From Streptomyces wuyuanensis (GTDB taxonomy: Bacteria; Actinomycetota; Actinomycetes; Streptomycetales; Streptomycetaceae): 64,000 nt of DNA. Where the stretch lies: positions 310,001 to 374,000 of the forward strand of contig NZ_FNHI01000002.1 of assembly GCF_900103455.1 (NCBI RefSeq). Direction: 5' to 3'. Positions 1 to 9,439 of the stretch are shown piece after piece (position 1 is the first letter of the stretch; each line of letters opens with the position of its first letter). The notes below the pieces were generated by a model. The model was not told the DNA's origin, ran no database searches, and saw only the letters and a program-made list of their open reading frames with translations. The translations under genes were made by a program, and so were the position numbers.

Positions 1-93
1 TGAACCCCGGGGCGCCCGAACACCGCCCCACCGGACCCGCCGTTCGGCCGTCCCTCTGCCGACCGCGGCGGCCGGCGGCACCGGACCGGCGGC

Positions 94-2223
94 TCAGGCC
101 ATGCCGAGAGCGCGCTTCAGGAACTCCACCTGGAGCAGCAGGAGGTTCTCCGCCACCTGCTCCTGGGGCGTCATGTGTGTGACGCCGGTCAGCGGGAGCA
201 GTTCATGGGGGCGTCCTGCGGCGAGCAATGCCGAGGACAGTCGCAGGCTGTGTGCCACCACCACATTGTCGTCCACCATCCCATGGATGATCATCAACGG
301 CCGGGCGGGCTCGGCAGGATCGGTGAGTCCGTCGTCCGTGACGAGGGAGTTGGCCGCGTACGACTCGGGCCGCTCCTCCGGGAGGCCGAGGTAGCGCTCC
401 GTGTAGTGGGTGTCGTACAGCCGCCAGTCGGTGACCGGGGCGCCGGCGACCGCCGCGTGGAAGACGTCCGGCCGGCGCAGTACCGCGAGCGCCGCGAGAT
501 AGCCGCCGTAGGACCAGCCCCGGACGGCCACACGGCCGAGGTCGAGCGGGAACCGGTCGGCCATCGCGTGCAGCGCCTCGATCTGGTCCTCCAGAGTGAC
601 CAGCAGATCGCCCTTGATCGCCTTCTCCCAGCCGGGGGAGCGGCCGGGGGAGCCGCGTCCGTCCGCGACGACCACGCCGAAGCCCTGGTCGGCGAACCAC
701 TGGGAGGTGAGGTGCGGATGGTGAGCGGCGACCACCCGCTGGCCGTGCGGCCCGGCATAGGGATCCAGCAGAACCGGAAGTGGACCGTCCGATTCCTGAT
801 AGTTGTGCGGAAGCAGCACGGCGCACGGAATTCGCCGTGCGCCCCCTTCGAGGAGCTGTGCGCGGGAGGAAATGACCGGCTCCTCCGCGTATGAAGTGAT
901 CGTGGTGACCGGTTTGCCCTCCCTCAGCACCTGGACCACCGAGCCGGCCGCCATCCCGGGCCGCGCCGATGCCAGCACCGTCACCGCCCCCGAACGCACC
1001 GCCCCGTGCACCCCCGCGCCCTCCGAGACCCGCACGGCCCCCCGCTCGTCGACCCGGTACACATGGATCTCGCCGACTTCCGGATCCGCCGCCGTCTCGC
1101 CGGCCGACGCCGAGACCAGTACGTCCGATTCGCCGATGTCCAGTACCGCCCTGACGTGCAACTGCGGCCCCGTCAGCAGCCGGTCGCCCATCGCCAGCAC
1201 CCGGGCCCCGCCCTCGTCCGCGATCCGCACCAGCCGCCCGTCCGGCGCCCATGCAGGCACCCCGGCGGACAACTCGACCCACGCCGGGTCCTCGTCGACG
1301 TGCACCGTGCGCGTGGCGCCGCTCTCCGTGTCCACGGCGAGATGCAGCGCCGTGCGCTGGTCCCGGGTCTGCACGAGCAGCAGCGGCGCGCCGGCCGACG
1401 ACCAGTGCACCCGCGCCAGGTACGGATACCGCGCCCGGTCCCAGACCACCTCGGTGCGCGCACCGTCGAGCCCGACGAGCAGCAGCCCCACCTCGGCGTT
1501 CGGCGTCCCGGCCGAGGGGTACGCCGCCTGCGCCGGCTCCCGGTCCGGATGCGCCGGGTCCGCGGTCCACCAGCGCCGCACGGGGGAGTCGTCCACCCGC
1601 GCCACCAGCAGCCGGTCCGACCCGGGCGACCACCAGAAGCCGCGTGAACGGCCCATCTCCTCGGCCGCGACGAACTCCGCCACTCCGTACGACGTGTGCT
1701 CGTCGTCCGGCTCGGCGAGCGCCCGGTCCCCCTCGCCCTCCGCGCCGACGACGCGCAGCGCGCCGCCCGCCGCGTAGGCCACGAGACGCCCGTCCGGCGA
1801 CGGCCGCGGGTCGATCACCGGCCCGGCGACGGGCAGTTCACGCGCCGTGCCGGCCCGCAGCTCCGCCGTGAACAGCCGCCCGGACAGGGCGAAGGAGGCC
1901 AACTCCGCCTCCCGGTCCACCGCGTAGGCGACGATGCCCCCGGACCCCTCGCGACTGCGCTCCCGCCGAGAGCGCTCCTCCGGCGACAACTCCTCGTCCT
2001 CGCCGCCCAGCAGCACCCCGGGGTCGGCGGCCACCCGCTCGCGCACCTCGCCCTCGAGGTCCAGCACCCAGAGCCGGTGGGAGCGGTCCGTCCCCGAAGG
2101 GGACCTGAGGAAGACCACCCTGGACCCGTCCGGCGCCACGGTGAACGCGCGGGGTGCGCCGAGGGTGAAGCGCTGCGTCCTGGCGTACTGGCGAGGGAAG
2201 GAGAGCTGCTGCTTCGAGGTCAT
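94..2223 (-). CDS. S9 family prolyl oligopeptidase / dipeptidyl peptidase IV-like
   Basis: A 709-residue serine peptidase that should cleave short peptides, often after proline. The first ~430 residues resemble the DPP IV beta-propeller. The C-terminal alpha/beta-hydrolase domain holds the triad: GWSYGG with Ser571, HGMVDDN with Asp651 and GVTHM with His683. The frame is open for 69 codons upstream, but the ATG giving MTSKQQLSFPRQ matches the usual family start. No signal peptide is visible, so it is probably cytoplasmic. It is divergent from the small membrane gene at 2424, with a 200-base shared promoter region. Confidence 0.93.
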   Translation of the reverse strand: MTSKQQLSFPRQYARTQRFTLGAPRAFTVAPDGSRVVFLRSPSGTDRSHRLWVLDLEGEVRERVAADPGVLLGGEDEELSPEERSRRERSREGSGGIVAYAVDREAELASFALSGRLFTAELRAGTARELPVAGPVIDPRPSPDGRLVAYAAGGALRVVGAEGEGDRALAEPDDEHTSYGVAEFVAAEEMGRSRGFWWSPGSDRLLVARVDDSPVRRWWTADPAHPDREPAQAAYPSAGTPNAEVGLLLVGLDGARTEVVWDRARYPYLARVHWSSAGAPLLLVQTRDQRTALHLAVDTESGATRTVHVDEDPAWVELSAGVPAWAPDGRLVRIADEGGARVLAMGDRLLTGPQLHVRAVLDIGESDVLVSASAGETAADPEVGEIHVYRVDERGAVRVSEGAGVHGAVRSGAVTVLASARPGMAAGSVVQVLREGKPVTTITSYAEEPVISSRAQLLEGGARRIPCAVLLPHNYQESDGPLPVLLDPYAGPHGQRVVAAHHPHLTSQWFADQGFGVVVADGRGSPGRSPGWEKAIKGDLLVTLEDQIEALHAMADRFPLDLGRVAVRGWSYGGYLAALAVLRRPDVFHAAVAGAPVTDWRLYDTHYTERYLGLPEERPESYAANSLVTDDGLTDPAEPARPLMIIHGMVDDNVVVAHSLRLSSALLAAGRPHELLPLTGVTHMTPQEQVAENLLLLQVEFLKRALGMA

Positions 2224-2423
2224 GCGACCGAACCTAGCCGAGCGGTCCGCCGTTTTCCGTGGACGTGCACACGGCGGCCCGGACCGTGCGCCCCCGTGTG
2301 CTGCCGTGCACCGATCGATGCGGCCGAACGGATAGTTATGATCCGTAGCGCTAGGTGGGTAGGAACCTTCCGGCACATGCATGCTGACCGTTCCCGACCG
2401 AATATCTGTGGAGGTGAACCGCC

Positions 2424-2618
2424 GTGGCACTCTCGATTTCGGCGGTGGTGCTGCTGGCGATCGTCGTCTTCCTGCTGGTCCGGAAATCCGGACTTAAGGC
2501 CGGACATGCGGCGGTTTGCATGCTCCTCGGGTTCTACCTCGCCAGCTCCTCGATCGCGCCCACCATCACCGAACTGACGACGAACGTGGCGGGCATGATC
2601 GGCGGGCTCAAGTTCTAG
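2424..2618 (+). CDS. Small two-helix membrane protein, conserved hypothetical
   Basis: A 64-residue protein starting at GTG, with a strong GGAGGTG ribosome binding site seven bases upstream. Residues ~4-20 form a membrane helix, followed by a basic turn (RKSGLKAG) and a second hydrophobic segment (~27-45). I recall similar small proteins beside mshB in Streptomyces but know no function. It ends 25 bases before mshB on the same strand, so co-transcription is likely. The A/T-richer stretch around 2331-2342 (TATGAT) could be part of its promoter. Confidence 0.8.
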   Translation: MALSISAVVLLAIVVFLLVRKSGLKAGHAAVCMLLGFYLASSSIAPTITELTTNVAGMIGGLKF

Positions 2619-2643
2619 TGCGGTGCCTCGTAGGCTGGGAGCC

Positions 2644-3618
2644 ATGACGGATCTCCCAGCCCGTCGTCTGCTCCTGGTGCACGCGCACCCCGACGACGAG
2701 TCGATCAACAATGGCGCCACGATGGCCCGGTACGCCGCCGAAGGCGCCCTGGTCACCCTGGTCACCTGCACCCTCGGCGAGGAGGGCGAGGTGATCCCGC
2801 CCGGGCTCGCGCATCTCGCCGCGGACGAGGACGACACTCTCGGCGCGCACCGGACCGGTGAACTGGCGGCCGCGATGAAGGAGCTGGGAGTCAGCGACCA
2901 CCGCTTCCTCGGCGGCGCCGGACGCTTCCGCGACTCCGGGATGATGGGAGTTCCACAGAACCGCCGCCCCGGGGCGTTCTGGAACACTCCGGTGGACGAG
3001 GCCGCGCCGTATCTCGTCGAGGTGATCCGCAGCGTACGGCCGCAGGTGCTCATCACCTACGACCCGCAGGGCGGTTACGGGCACCCCGACCACATCCAGG
3101 CCCACCGCGTCGCCATGCGCGCGGCGGAGCTCGCCGCCGACCCGGCCTTCCGGAGCGACCTCGGCGAGCCGTACGGCATCGCCAAGATCTACTGGAACCG
3201 GGTGCCGCGCTCGGTGGCCGAGGAGGGCTTCGCCCGGCTGCGCGCCGCGAACGTGGAGTTCCCGGGCGTCGCCGACATCGACGACATCCCGGGCGTGGTC
3301 GGCGACGCGGAGGTGACCGCGGAGATCGACGGTTCGGGATACGCCGCACAGAAGGCGGCCGCGATGCGCGCCCACGCCACGCAGATCGCCGTGGACGGGC
3401 CCTTCTTCGCCCTCTCCAACGACCTCGGTCAGCCGCTGTTCACCACGGAGTACTACCAGTTGGCGCGGGGGACCTCCGGCGCACCCGCGGGCGAACGTGA
3501 GCGCGACCTCTTCGCGGGTACGGTCACCGGGGTCGCGACGGGCGGCCCGGGAACCACGGGCGCCGGCGCCGCGACGGACGGCACGGACGCCACGACGACA
3601 CAGGAGACAGAGCGATGA
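2644..3618 (+). CDS. mshB: N-acetyl-1-D-myo-inosityl-2-amino-2-deoxy-alpha-D-glucopyranoside deacetylase (mycothiol biosynthesis)
   Basis: MshB removes the acetyl group from GlcNAc-inositol, the second committed step to mycothiol, the main low-molecular-weight thiol of actinobacteria. The 324-residue protein has the LmbE-type zinc motif AHPDDE (His15, Asp18) and a second motif GHPDH (His147/His150) in the expected place. I chose the ATG giving [11 protein letters not shown] over one 21 bases upstream, because it puts the first beta strand at the family position. The tail (~300-324) is low-complexity Gly/Thr/Ala. The stop overlaps the next start (ATGA), implying translational coupling. Confidence 0.93.
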   Translation: MTDLPARRLLLVHAHPDDESINNGATMARYAAEGALVTLVTCTLGEEGEVIPPGLAHLAADEDDTLGAHRTGELAAAMKELGVSDHRFLGGAGRFRDSGMMGVPQNRRPGAFWNTPVDEAAPYLVEVIRSVRPQVLITYDPQGGYGHPDHIQAHRVAMRAAELAADPAFRSDLGEPYGIAKIYWNRVPRSVAEEGFARLRAANVEFPGVADIDDIPGVVGDAEVTAEIDGSGYAAQKAAAMRAHATQIAVDGPFFALSNDLGQPLFTTEYYQLARGTSGAPAGERERDLFAGTVTGVATGGPGTTGAGAATDGTDATTTQETER

Positions 3619-4016
3619 GCGGGTCCGGAGTGCGGCCGGCCAGGCCTCCCATGGCGGCGCGTGTCGCCGCGTACATCGGCCTCGCCCTCCTCGGCGTGGC
3701 CGTCGGCGCCGCCGGTTCGCTGGTCCAAGCCGCCTGGTTCCCGCTCGGGTTGCTCCTGGCGCTGCTCGGCGCGGCCGCCCTCTTCTACGGCGGACTGCGC
3801 GCCACCGGCACGCAGCTCGGCGTCGTCGCGCCCGCCGCGGGCTGGGTCGCCGCGGTGCTGTTGCTGAGCGCGGGAAGGCCGGAAGGCGACGGAGTCTTCG
3901 CGGGCGGTCTCGGTGAGATCGTCTTCCTGCTCGGGGGGACCGTGCTGGCTGTGATGTGTGCCACCATGACGCGGTTGCCGCAACCGGGCGGGTCTTCCGG
4001 CCGACTTGGCAAGTGA
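3615..4016 (+). CDS. DUF6113-like polytopic membrane protein
   Basis: A 133-residue integral membrane protein with about four hydrophobic helices (roughly 15-35, 38-58, 68-85, 93-115). Its ATG overlaps the mshB stop, so translation is probably coupled. I assign it to the DUF6113 group from its size, helix pattern and place behind mshB, which is recollection rather than a search result. No catalytic residues are evident. A link to mycothiol is suggested only by position. Confidence 0.72.
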   Translation: MSGSGVRPARPPMAARVAAYIGLALLGVAVGAAGSLVQAAWFPLGLLLALLGAAALFYGGLRATGTQLGVVAPAAGWVAAVLLLSAGRPEGDGVFAGGLGEIVFLLGGTVLAVMCATMTRLPQPGGSSGRLGK

Positions 4017-4192
4017 CGTGTCCCATCTGAGGCCGAATTGCCCACGATCGCTGGGACGGCCGGGGAACGCCGCTTCCCGCAGTCGCCGGATGCGGACCGG
4101 TGGCGGCCAGTATGGTGGTGCGCGCCGCCGAGCCGCCCGCAGCAAGAAGAACTAGTAAGAACGGGCGGCGGAGCCAACCGGGAGAACCTGCT

Positions 4193-6286
4193 TTGAGCCG
4201 TGAAACTGACAGTTCGTCCTCCGGCCCCCAGGGGCGTGGCGGAGCCGCGTACCCCTCGGGGACGCCGCCGTACGGATCCCGCCAGTACCCGTCGCTGCAC
4301 CCGACGCAGGACGCTCCGGAGGAGAGAGCCGAACCCGCGTCCGCGCGGCAATCGGACGAGCCCAGGACCGAGACGACCCTGACGACCCGCATCCGGATCA
4401 ACATCCCCGGGTCGCGTCCGATCCCGCCGGTGGTCATGCGCACGCCCATGAGCGATCTGGACAAGAAGGGCGCCCCGGCACCCCGCCAGGGGGCCGCCGA
4501 GCGCACGGGCAGCACACCGCGCCCGCCCGCGCCCGCCCAGTCCGCCCCGGCGGCCGCCGACGCCGCACGGAACGCGGGCGCGCCCGAGGCACCCGAGAAG
4601 CCGGCCGAGGAGAAGACCAGCGACTGGTTCGCCCCGCGCAAGGCACCGAGCCCCACGCCCCCGCCGGCCTCGGTTCCGGCCCAGGCGACCGGCCCCGGCC
4701 AGGGACCGAACGCGGTGCCGGGACCGCGTCCCGAAGACACGGGAGCCCACCGGATGCCCGGTGCGCCCGCTCCCCGGAACGGGCAGGCGCCCGGCGCCCA
4801 GGGTGCCGGGAACCGGCCCCGCAGCGGTCTCGACGCCCTGTCGGCCGACCTGGACGCGCCCGGCCGCACGGCTCCGGGGCAGCGGCCCGCGGGCGCCGGC
4901 CCCGCAGGCCCCACGACCGGCCCCGCCGCCGGCACGTCGCCCTTCGCTCCCGGAGCCCCCGCGGCCCGCGTCCCGGGCGCCGGTGCGCCCGGGGGTGGTC
5001 CGGCCGGACCACCGCGGATGAGCGACGACACCGCCGTACTCACCCCGCAGAAGCCCGCGCCCGAACACGGCGCGGGCGGACCCGGCAGCCCGGGCGGGAA
5101 CGTCTCGGGCGACACGCTCACCAGCGGCATCCCCGTGGTGCCGCCGGAGCACCGCTCGCCGTTCCAGCCCGGTGGCCCCGACGGCGCCGCGTCCCCGTGG
5201 CCCTCCGGGCCGGGCGGCGCGGGTCCCGACATCTCGGCGCCCGACTTCCCCGGCCCCGCGGCCGCAGCGGGCACGCCGGGCGCCCCGCCCGCGCGGCCGT
5301 CCTCGTCGACCGCCCCGGCGCCGTCCGGCCCGGCGAAGAAGGGCCGGTCCAAGGCGGTGCTCGCCGGCGCGGGCGTGTTCGGCCTGCTCGTCGTCGCCTA
5401 CGGTGCCGGGCTGCTGCTGAACCACTCCGAGGTGCCCAAGGGCACCACGGTCCTCGGCGTCGACATCGGCGGCGGGACGAAGGAGGACGCCCAGGCCAGG
5501 CTGGAGGCGGCGCTCGGCAAGCGCGCCACCTCCCCGCTGCAGCTCAGCGTCGGCGGCCAGAAGGTCCAGCTGGCGCCGGACAAGGCCGGTCTCAGCCTGG
5601 ACAGCCAGGCCACCGTCCGCGAGGCCGCGGGCAGCGACTACAACCCCGTCTCGGTCATCGGTTCGCTCTTCGGCGGCGAGCGGGTCGCGCAGCCGGTCAT
5701 CCCGGTCGACGAGGAGAAGCTCGGCGTCGCCCTGACCGACCTGGCGGGCACGTCCGGCTCGGCCTCCGAGGGCACGATCAGGTTCGAACCCGGCAAGGTC
5801 GTTCCGGTACCGGGCAAGGCCGGCAAGACGCTGGACGTGCGGCAGTCGATGATCTCGGTGCGGGACGCGTACCGCGCCCAGGTCGAGACGGGACGCGTGA
5901 ACAACGTCGAACTTCCCGTCGCCACCCGCGAGCCGACCATCACCCAGACCGAGCTGAACCGGGCGATGAAGGAGTTCGCCGAGCCGGCCATGTCCGACCT
6001 GGTCACGATCAAGGCCGGCGGCAAGGAGATCCAGTTCGGACCGGCGAGGTCCCTGCCGAAGATCCTTTCGATGAAGGCGGTCGACGGTCGGCTCGTCGAG
6101 GTCTACAACAAGCAGGCCATCACGGAGCTGCTGGACGGGGTCTTCGACGGGATCATGGTCACCAAGGGCGACGGAAAGCAGTACCCGCTGTCCGCGGACG
6201 ACGTCGCCTCCGCGATGCAGAAGGCGCTGCTCGGCAAGACGCCCGAGGAACGCACCCAGACGATCGAGCTCGACGGCCAGGGCTGA
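4193..6286 (+). CDS. Membrane-anchored protein with YoaR-like putative peptidoglycan-binding repeats
   Basis: A 697-residue protein starting at TTG (LSRETDSSSS) with GGGAG nine bases upstream. Residues 1-380 are a long disordered Pro/Ala/Gly cytoplasmic region. One membrane helix lies at ~387-410. The extracellular part has two repeats resembling the putative peptidoglycan-binding domain of YoaR/VanW proteins (GTTVLGVDIGGGTKEDA near the start of the first). The VanW domain that often follows is absent, as the protein ends after the second repeat. A cell-wall role is inferred. An earlier in-frame ATG at 4100 lacks a binding site. Confidence 0.78.
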   Translation: MSRETDSSSSGPQGRGGAAYPSGTPPYGSRQYPSLHPTQDAPEERAEPASARQSDEPRTETTLTTRIRINIPGSRPIPPVVMRTPMSDLDKKGAPAPRQGAAERTGSTPRPPAPAQSAPAAADAARNAGAPEAPEKPAEEKTSDWFAPRKAPSPTPPPASVPAQATGPGQGPNAVPGPRPEDTGAHRMPGAPAPRNGQAPGAQGAGNRPRSGLDALSADLDAPGRTAPGQRPAGAGPAGPTTGPAAGTSPFAPGAPAARVPGAGAPGGGPAGPPRMSDDTAVLTPQKPAPEHGAGGPGSPGGNVSGDTLTSGIPVVPPEHRSPFQPGGPDGAASPWPSGPGGAGPDISAPDFPGPAAAAGTPGAPPARPSSSTAPAPSGPAKKGRSKAVLAGAGVFGLLVVAYGAGLLLNHSEVPKGTTVLGVDIGGGTKEDAQARLEAALGKRATSPLQLSVGGQKVQLAPDKAGLSLDSQATVREAAGSDYNPVSVIGSLFGGERVAQPVIPVDEEKLGVALTDLAGTSGSASEGTIRFEPGKVVPVPGKAGKTLDVRQSMISVRDAYRAQVETGRVNNVELPVATREPTITQTELNRAMKEFAEPAMSDLVTIKAGGKEIQFGPARSLPKILSMKAVDGRLVEVYNKQAITELLDGVFDGIMVTKGDGKQYPLSADDVASAMQKALLGKTPEERTQTIELDGQG

Positions 6287-6304
6287 GCCCAGCCGCCGCG
6301 CCGT

Positions 6305-6343
6305 CCGAGCCCCCGTCCCGGCCTCCGGGAGCCGGGGGCTCGG
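6305..6343. terminator. Strong hairpin terminator
   Basis: A 10-bp perfect stem (6305-6314 with 6334-6343) with a smaller CCCGG/CCGGG hairpin in its loop, 19 bases after the stop at 6286. No T tract follows, as is usual in Streptomyces. Confidence 0.65.
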
Positions 6344-6410
6344 TCGTGTACGCGTACCGGCCGGCGGCGGCCCTCGTGGGCTCGTCGGCGCGGGCCCCCT
6401 CGGCGCGGTC

Positions 6411-6600
6411 ATGGGCTTCTTCGCCTGGCTCGCGGCAGGGTCCGCCGCCGCGGCCTCGCGGGCGGCGCCGTGCGCACCGCCCTGGCCCCGTACGAGGAGG
6501 CGTTCCGGGCGACCTCCCACGAGTCCTTCCACGAGATCCGGCCCAGGAGGAGCGCCAGGCCCCGGTCCCGGCCGACGCCCGTGGTTCCCCGCCCGCCGCC
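6411..6600 (+). pseudogene. Candidate frameshifted remnant of a small gene
   Basis: The 673-base gap between 6286 and 6960 has no intact gene, but protein-like segments appear in successive frames. An ATG at 6411 opens MGFFAWLAAG. A GTG at 6470, in another frame, opens VRTALAPYEEAFRATSHES followed by FHEIR. Just after that, the third frame reads AQEERQAPVPADARG. A single missing G near 6541 would join the last two segments. Either this is a decayed small protein or the sequence has indel errors. I know of similar MGFF...ALAPYEEAFR proteins in Streptomyces only by vague recollection. Beyond ~6660 I see nothing convincing. Confidence 0.35.
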
Positions 6601-6959
6601 GTGCGCCTGCCCGCCGGGCCGGGGGTACCGAGGCCGGAACGCCGTCGCCGTCGGCGGATGCTGCGACGCCCGGTGTGGCGACGAGGGCACGGAGTGACGG
6701 CCCGGGGCCGCCGTACGGCCGCACACCGGCGTTCACGGGGCCGGTGGCCCCGGCCGTGCCGCGCACGGGGCGAGGCGGTGGCCGGGAGAACCGCCCCCGC
6801 GCTCCCCGCGCTCCCCGCGGTCCCCGCCGGTCCCACGACGCCCCGCAGCCGAGCGCCTCGGGTCACGATCGACCGGTGTGGCTGTGTGCCTCGGTTCGGT
6901 ACCGCCGTGACCGAGTGAGCCCCGGTTCGGCACCGGCGCGGCCGGCGCGGCGCTGTGCC

Positions 6960-7799
6960 TCAGTTCAGCATCGACCGCGCCGCGTGCGCCTTGCGTCGTA
7001 TCGCCGCCGCGGTCGCCGGTTCGACCGCCGAGACGACCTCCGCGTATGCCTCCATCTCCGCCGCCCCCATGAGGAAGTCGCCGCGCTGGACGAGTAGTTG
7101 AGCGCGGTCGAAGCGGAGGCGGGCGGGGTGGGACGGGAGGAGCAGGGAGAGCTCGACGGCCCAGAGTGCGACGTCCGTGTGCTCGGGGCGGGCGGCTGCC
7201 CAGGCACGGATGTTGTTGAGGATGCGGAGGACGATCTCCAGCGGGCCCGCCGGGGTCATCATCGAGGGGTCGAGCGGGGCGCCCGTCGTGCCCACGACGA
7301 GCAGTTCCGCGTCCGGACCCGTCAGCAGGCGCCCGCCGGCGAACGGGTCCGCCATCACCGGCTGCTCCGGGTCGCCGAAGCCGACCACGAAGTGGCCCGG
7401 AAGCGCCAGCCCGTAGACGGGCGCCCCGGCCCGGCGGGCCACCTCCATCCAGACGACCGAGAGCAGGATCGGCAGCCCGCGGCGGCGGCGCAGCACCTCG
7501 TGCAGGAGGGACGACTCCAGCCGCTGGTAGCAGTCGGGGGTGCCGTGGAAGCCGCAGCTCTCGCCGAGCAGCGACGACAGCGCGGCCACCCAGTTGTGCG
7601 GTCCGGTGATCCCGTACGGCAGCAGGCCCGCGAGCCGGTCCAGCTCGATCTCGGCGGCGTCGAGTCCCACATCGTCCAGCTGCGGATCGGCCTCCGCGCC
7701 CACGAGCAGGCACAGTTTCGCGAGGTCGGGCCGCTCGGAGCGGGCCTCCTCGGCGAACCGGCGGCGCCGGCCCGTGGCCTCGGGAGGTGGCGGTTGCAT
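6960..7799 (-). CDS. SirB1-family transglutaminase-like protein
   Basis: A 279-residue protein of the SirB1 / transglutaminase-like superfamily. The core contains the family signature: LLHEVLRRRRGLPILLS, then GAPVYGLALPGHFVVGF and a Cys-containing segment upstream (GESCGFHGTPDCY). The C-terminal ~100 residues are helical and resemble the TPR-like tail (LRFDRAQLLVQRGDF). The biochemical role is unknown. The gene lies 17 bases downstream of the GNAT gene on the same strand, so the two probably form an operon. Confidence 0.83.
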   Translation of the reverse strand: MQPPPPEATGRRRRFAEEARSERPDLAKLCLLVGAEADPQLDDVGLDAAEIELDRLAGLLPYGITGPHNWVAALSSLLGESCGFHGTPDCYQRLESSLLHEVLRRRRGLPILLSVVWMEVARRAGAPVYGLALPGHFVVGFGDPEQPVMADPFAGGRLLTGPDAELLVVGTTGAPLDPSMMTPAGPLEIVLRILNNIRAWAAARPEHTDVALWAVELSLLLPSHPARLRFDRAQLLVQRGDFLMGAAEMEAYAEVVSAVEPATAAAIRRKAHAARSMLN

Positions 7800-7816
7800 A
7801 TGCGTCTCGTACCCGC

Positions 7817-8824
7817 TCAGGAAGATCGGGAGTATCGGAAGTGGTGATAGAGGTGGTGTACGGCGAGTCCCATCCCCTCGTACAGGGCCAGCGCCCCGTC
7901 GTTGTCCGACTCGACCTGCAGCCAGGCAGCCGAGGCGCCCTCGTCCAGGGCCCGCCGGGCCAGTGCCGCCATCACGGCCGTCGCCAGCCCCTGCCTGCGG
8001 TACGCGGGGTCGACCTCGACCGCCATGAAGCCCGCCCAGCGGCCGTCGACCACACACCGGCCGATCGCGGCCGGGACGTCGGATTCTCCGGAGATGGTGG
8101 CGAACCACACCGATGGCCCGCCGCCCAGTACCTTCAGCACATGTGGCCCCGGCACACCGAACCGCTGGTAGCGCCGTAGCCAGGGCTCGTCCACGGATCG
8201 GCCCAGTCGCACTCGCCGCACGTCGGCGTCCAGGTCGCCGATCGGTGCGAGCCCGCCCGTGCGCAGCTCCGCGGTGACCTCCCGTTCCCAGCCCCGCTCG
8301 GCCAGCGCGGCGCAGAGCCGCTCCTGGGTCCCCTCCGCGCCGGTCGCGGTCTGGACGTAGGCCGGAAGGCCGCGTTCGGCGTACCAGGCCCGTGCGCGCG
8401 CCAGGGCGTCGTCCACGGGTATGCCCGGGTCGCCGAGCGGCAGCACCGAGTTCGCCCGCCGGGTGAAGCCCGAGGCGGCGCGCAGCACCCACTCGCCCAG
8501 CTGTTCGCTCTCCACCGGTTGCCAGGCGCGGGCCGAGACGCGCGCCAGTTCCTCGAAGGACGCTGCCGGCATGCCCCGCCGACGTGCCGGCGCCGCAGGG
8601 ACGACCTTGCCCGCGACCAGCGAGGATTCCGGAATGCGGACGGTCTCGCCGGTCCTGCGTGTGATCAGCAGCACACCCCCGGTCCATGATGTGAGAACCC
8701 CGACCGTGTCGGTGAACTTCGCCGCCCCGTCCGCCGACTCGGCGCGCCGCCGGACCGACACGCGTTTTCCCACGTCAGAAGGGGTGATGCGGACCTCCAG
8801 TCGTCCGCCTGCGGTGAATTCCAC
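7817..8824 (-). CDS. GNAT family N-acetyltransferase with N-terminal beta-barrel extension
   Basis: A 335-residue acetyltransferase. The C-terminal GNAT domain (~185-335) carries the acetyl-CoA motif YRRQGLATAVM. Residues 1-80 form a small beta-rich domain (EVRITPSDVGKRVSVRRR) of a kind I have seen fused to such enzymes in actinobacteria. The substrate is unknown. It is transcribed divergently from the ferredoxin gene, 139 bases away, and is the first gene of a two-gene operon with the SirB1-like gene. Confidence 0.86.
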   Translation of the reverse strand: MEFTAGGRLEVRITPSDVGKRVSVRRRAESADGAAKFTDTVGVLTSWTGGVLLITRRTGETVRIPESSLVAGKVVPAAPARRRGMPAASFEELARVSARAWQPVESEQLGEWVLRAASGFTRRANSVLPLGDPGIPVDDALARARAWYAERGLPAYVQTATGAEGTQERLCAALAERGWEREVTAELRTGGLAPIGDLDADVRRVRLGRSVDEPWLRRYQRFGVPGPHVLKVLGGGPSVWFATISGESDVPAAIGRCVVDGRWAGFMAVEVDPAYRRQGLATAVMAALARRALDEGASAAWLQVESDNDGALALYEGMGLAVHHLYHHFRYSRSS

Positions 8825-8963
8825 AGCTCAGTCCTCCCCTCCTGTTCGGATCATCCCCCGGAACGGAGATACTAGGTGCGGGCATCGACGACGCCGCGCT
8901 CCCGCGCAGCCCCGCGGCGAGCCGCAGACCGGACGCCGCGCCCTACCGAGGAGGAACGACAGC

Positions 8964-9284
8964 GTGACCTACGTCATCGCGCAGCCTTGTGTCGACGTCA
9001 AGGACAAGGCGTGCATCGAGGAGTGCCCCGTCGACTGCATCTACGAGGGCCAGCGGTCCTTGTACATCCACCCGGACGAATGCGTCGACTGTGGTGCCTG
9101 TGAGCCGGTCTGCCCGGTCGAGGCGATCTTCTACGAGGACGACACCCCCGAGGAGTGGAAGGACTACTACAAGGCGAACGTCGAGTTCTTCGACGAGCTC
9201 GGTTCGCCCGGTGGCGCCTCCAAGCTGGGCCTGATCGAGCGCGACCACCCCTTCATCGCCGCACTGCCGCCGCAGAACGGCTGA
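8964..9284 (+). CDS. fdxA: 7Fe ferredoxin (3Fe-4S / 4Fe-4S)
   Basis: A 106-residue electron carrier. It shows the seven-iron ferredoxin cysteine pattern: CVDVKDKACIEECPVDC for the N-terminal cluster and CVDCGACEPVCP for the second. The start is GTG with an excellent GAGGAGG site. The family donates electrons to cytochromes P450 and other oxidoreductases. Ferredoxin followed by dapC is also the order in mycobacteria (fdxC-Rv1178). A hairpin terminator follows at 9295-9328. Confidence 0.95.
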   Translation: MTYVIAQPCVDVKDKACIEECPVDCIYEGQRSLYIHPDECVDCGACEPVCPVEAIFYEDDTPEEWKDYYKANVEFFDELGSPGGASKLGLIERDHPFIAALPPQNG

Positions 9285-9294
9285 TCCGCGTCCC

Positions 9295-9328
9295 CGGTCC
9301 CGTACGGTGCGTCCGCCGTGCGGGACCG
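9295..9328 (+). terminator. Hairpin terminator after fdxA
   Basis: Arms of 13 bases (9295-9307 and 9316-9328) pair fully in RNA with one G-U wobble and an 8-base loop, 11 bases after the ferredoxin stop. Confidence 0.6.
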
Positions 9329-9439
9329 CGGCGTTTGCGCCGGTCCCGAGGTCCGGCGCGGGACAGCGCCGGCCGCGAGCCGGCGGCCCCGGCCGGTCCG
9401 GCCGTCGACAGGTCGGCGCCTCGCCGTACGAACGAGAAA

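Noticed and set aside
2608..6766. Long open frames on the minus strand opposite mshB and the YoaR-like gene
   Set aside because: They lie antisense to well-supported genes, consist of low-complexity Gly/Pro/Arg, and arise from high G+C content.
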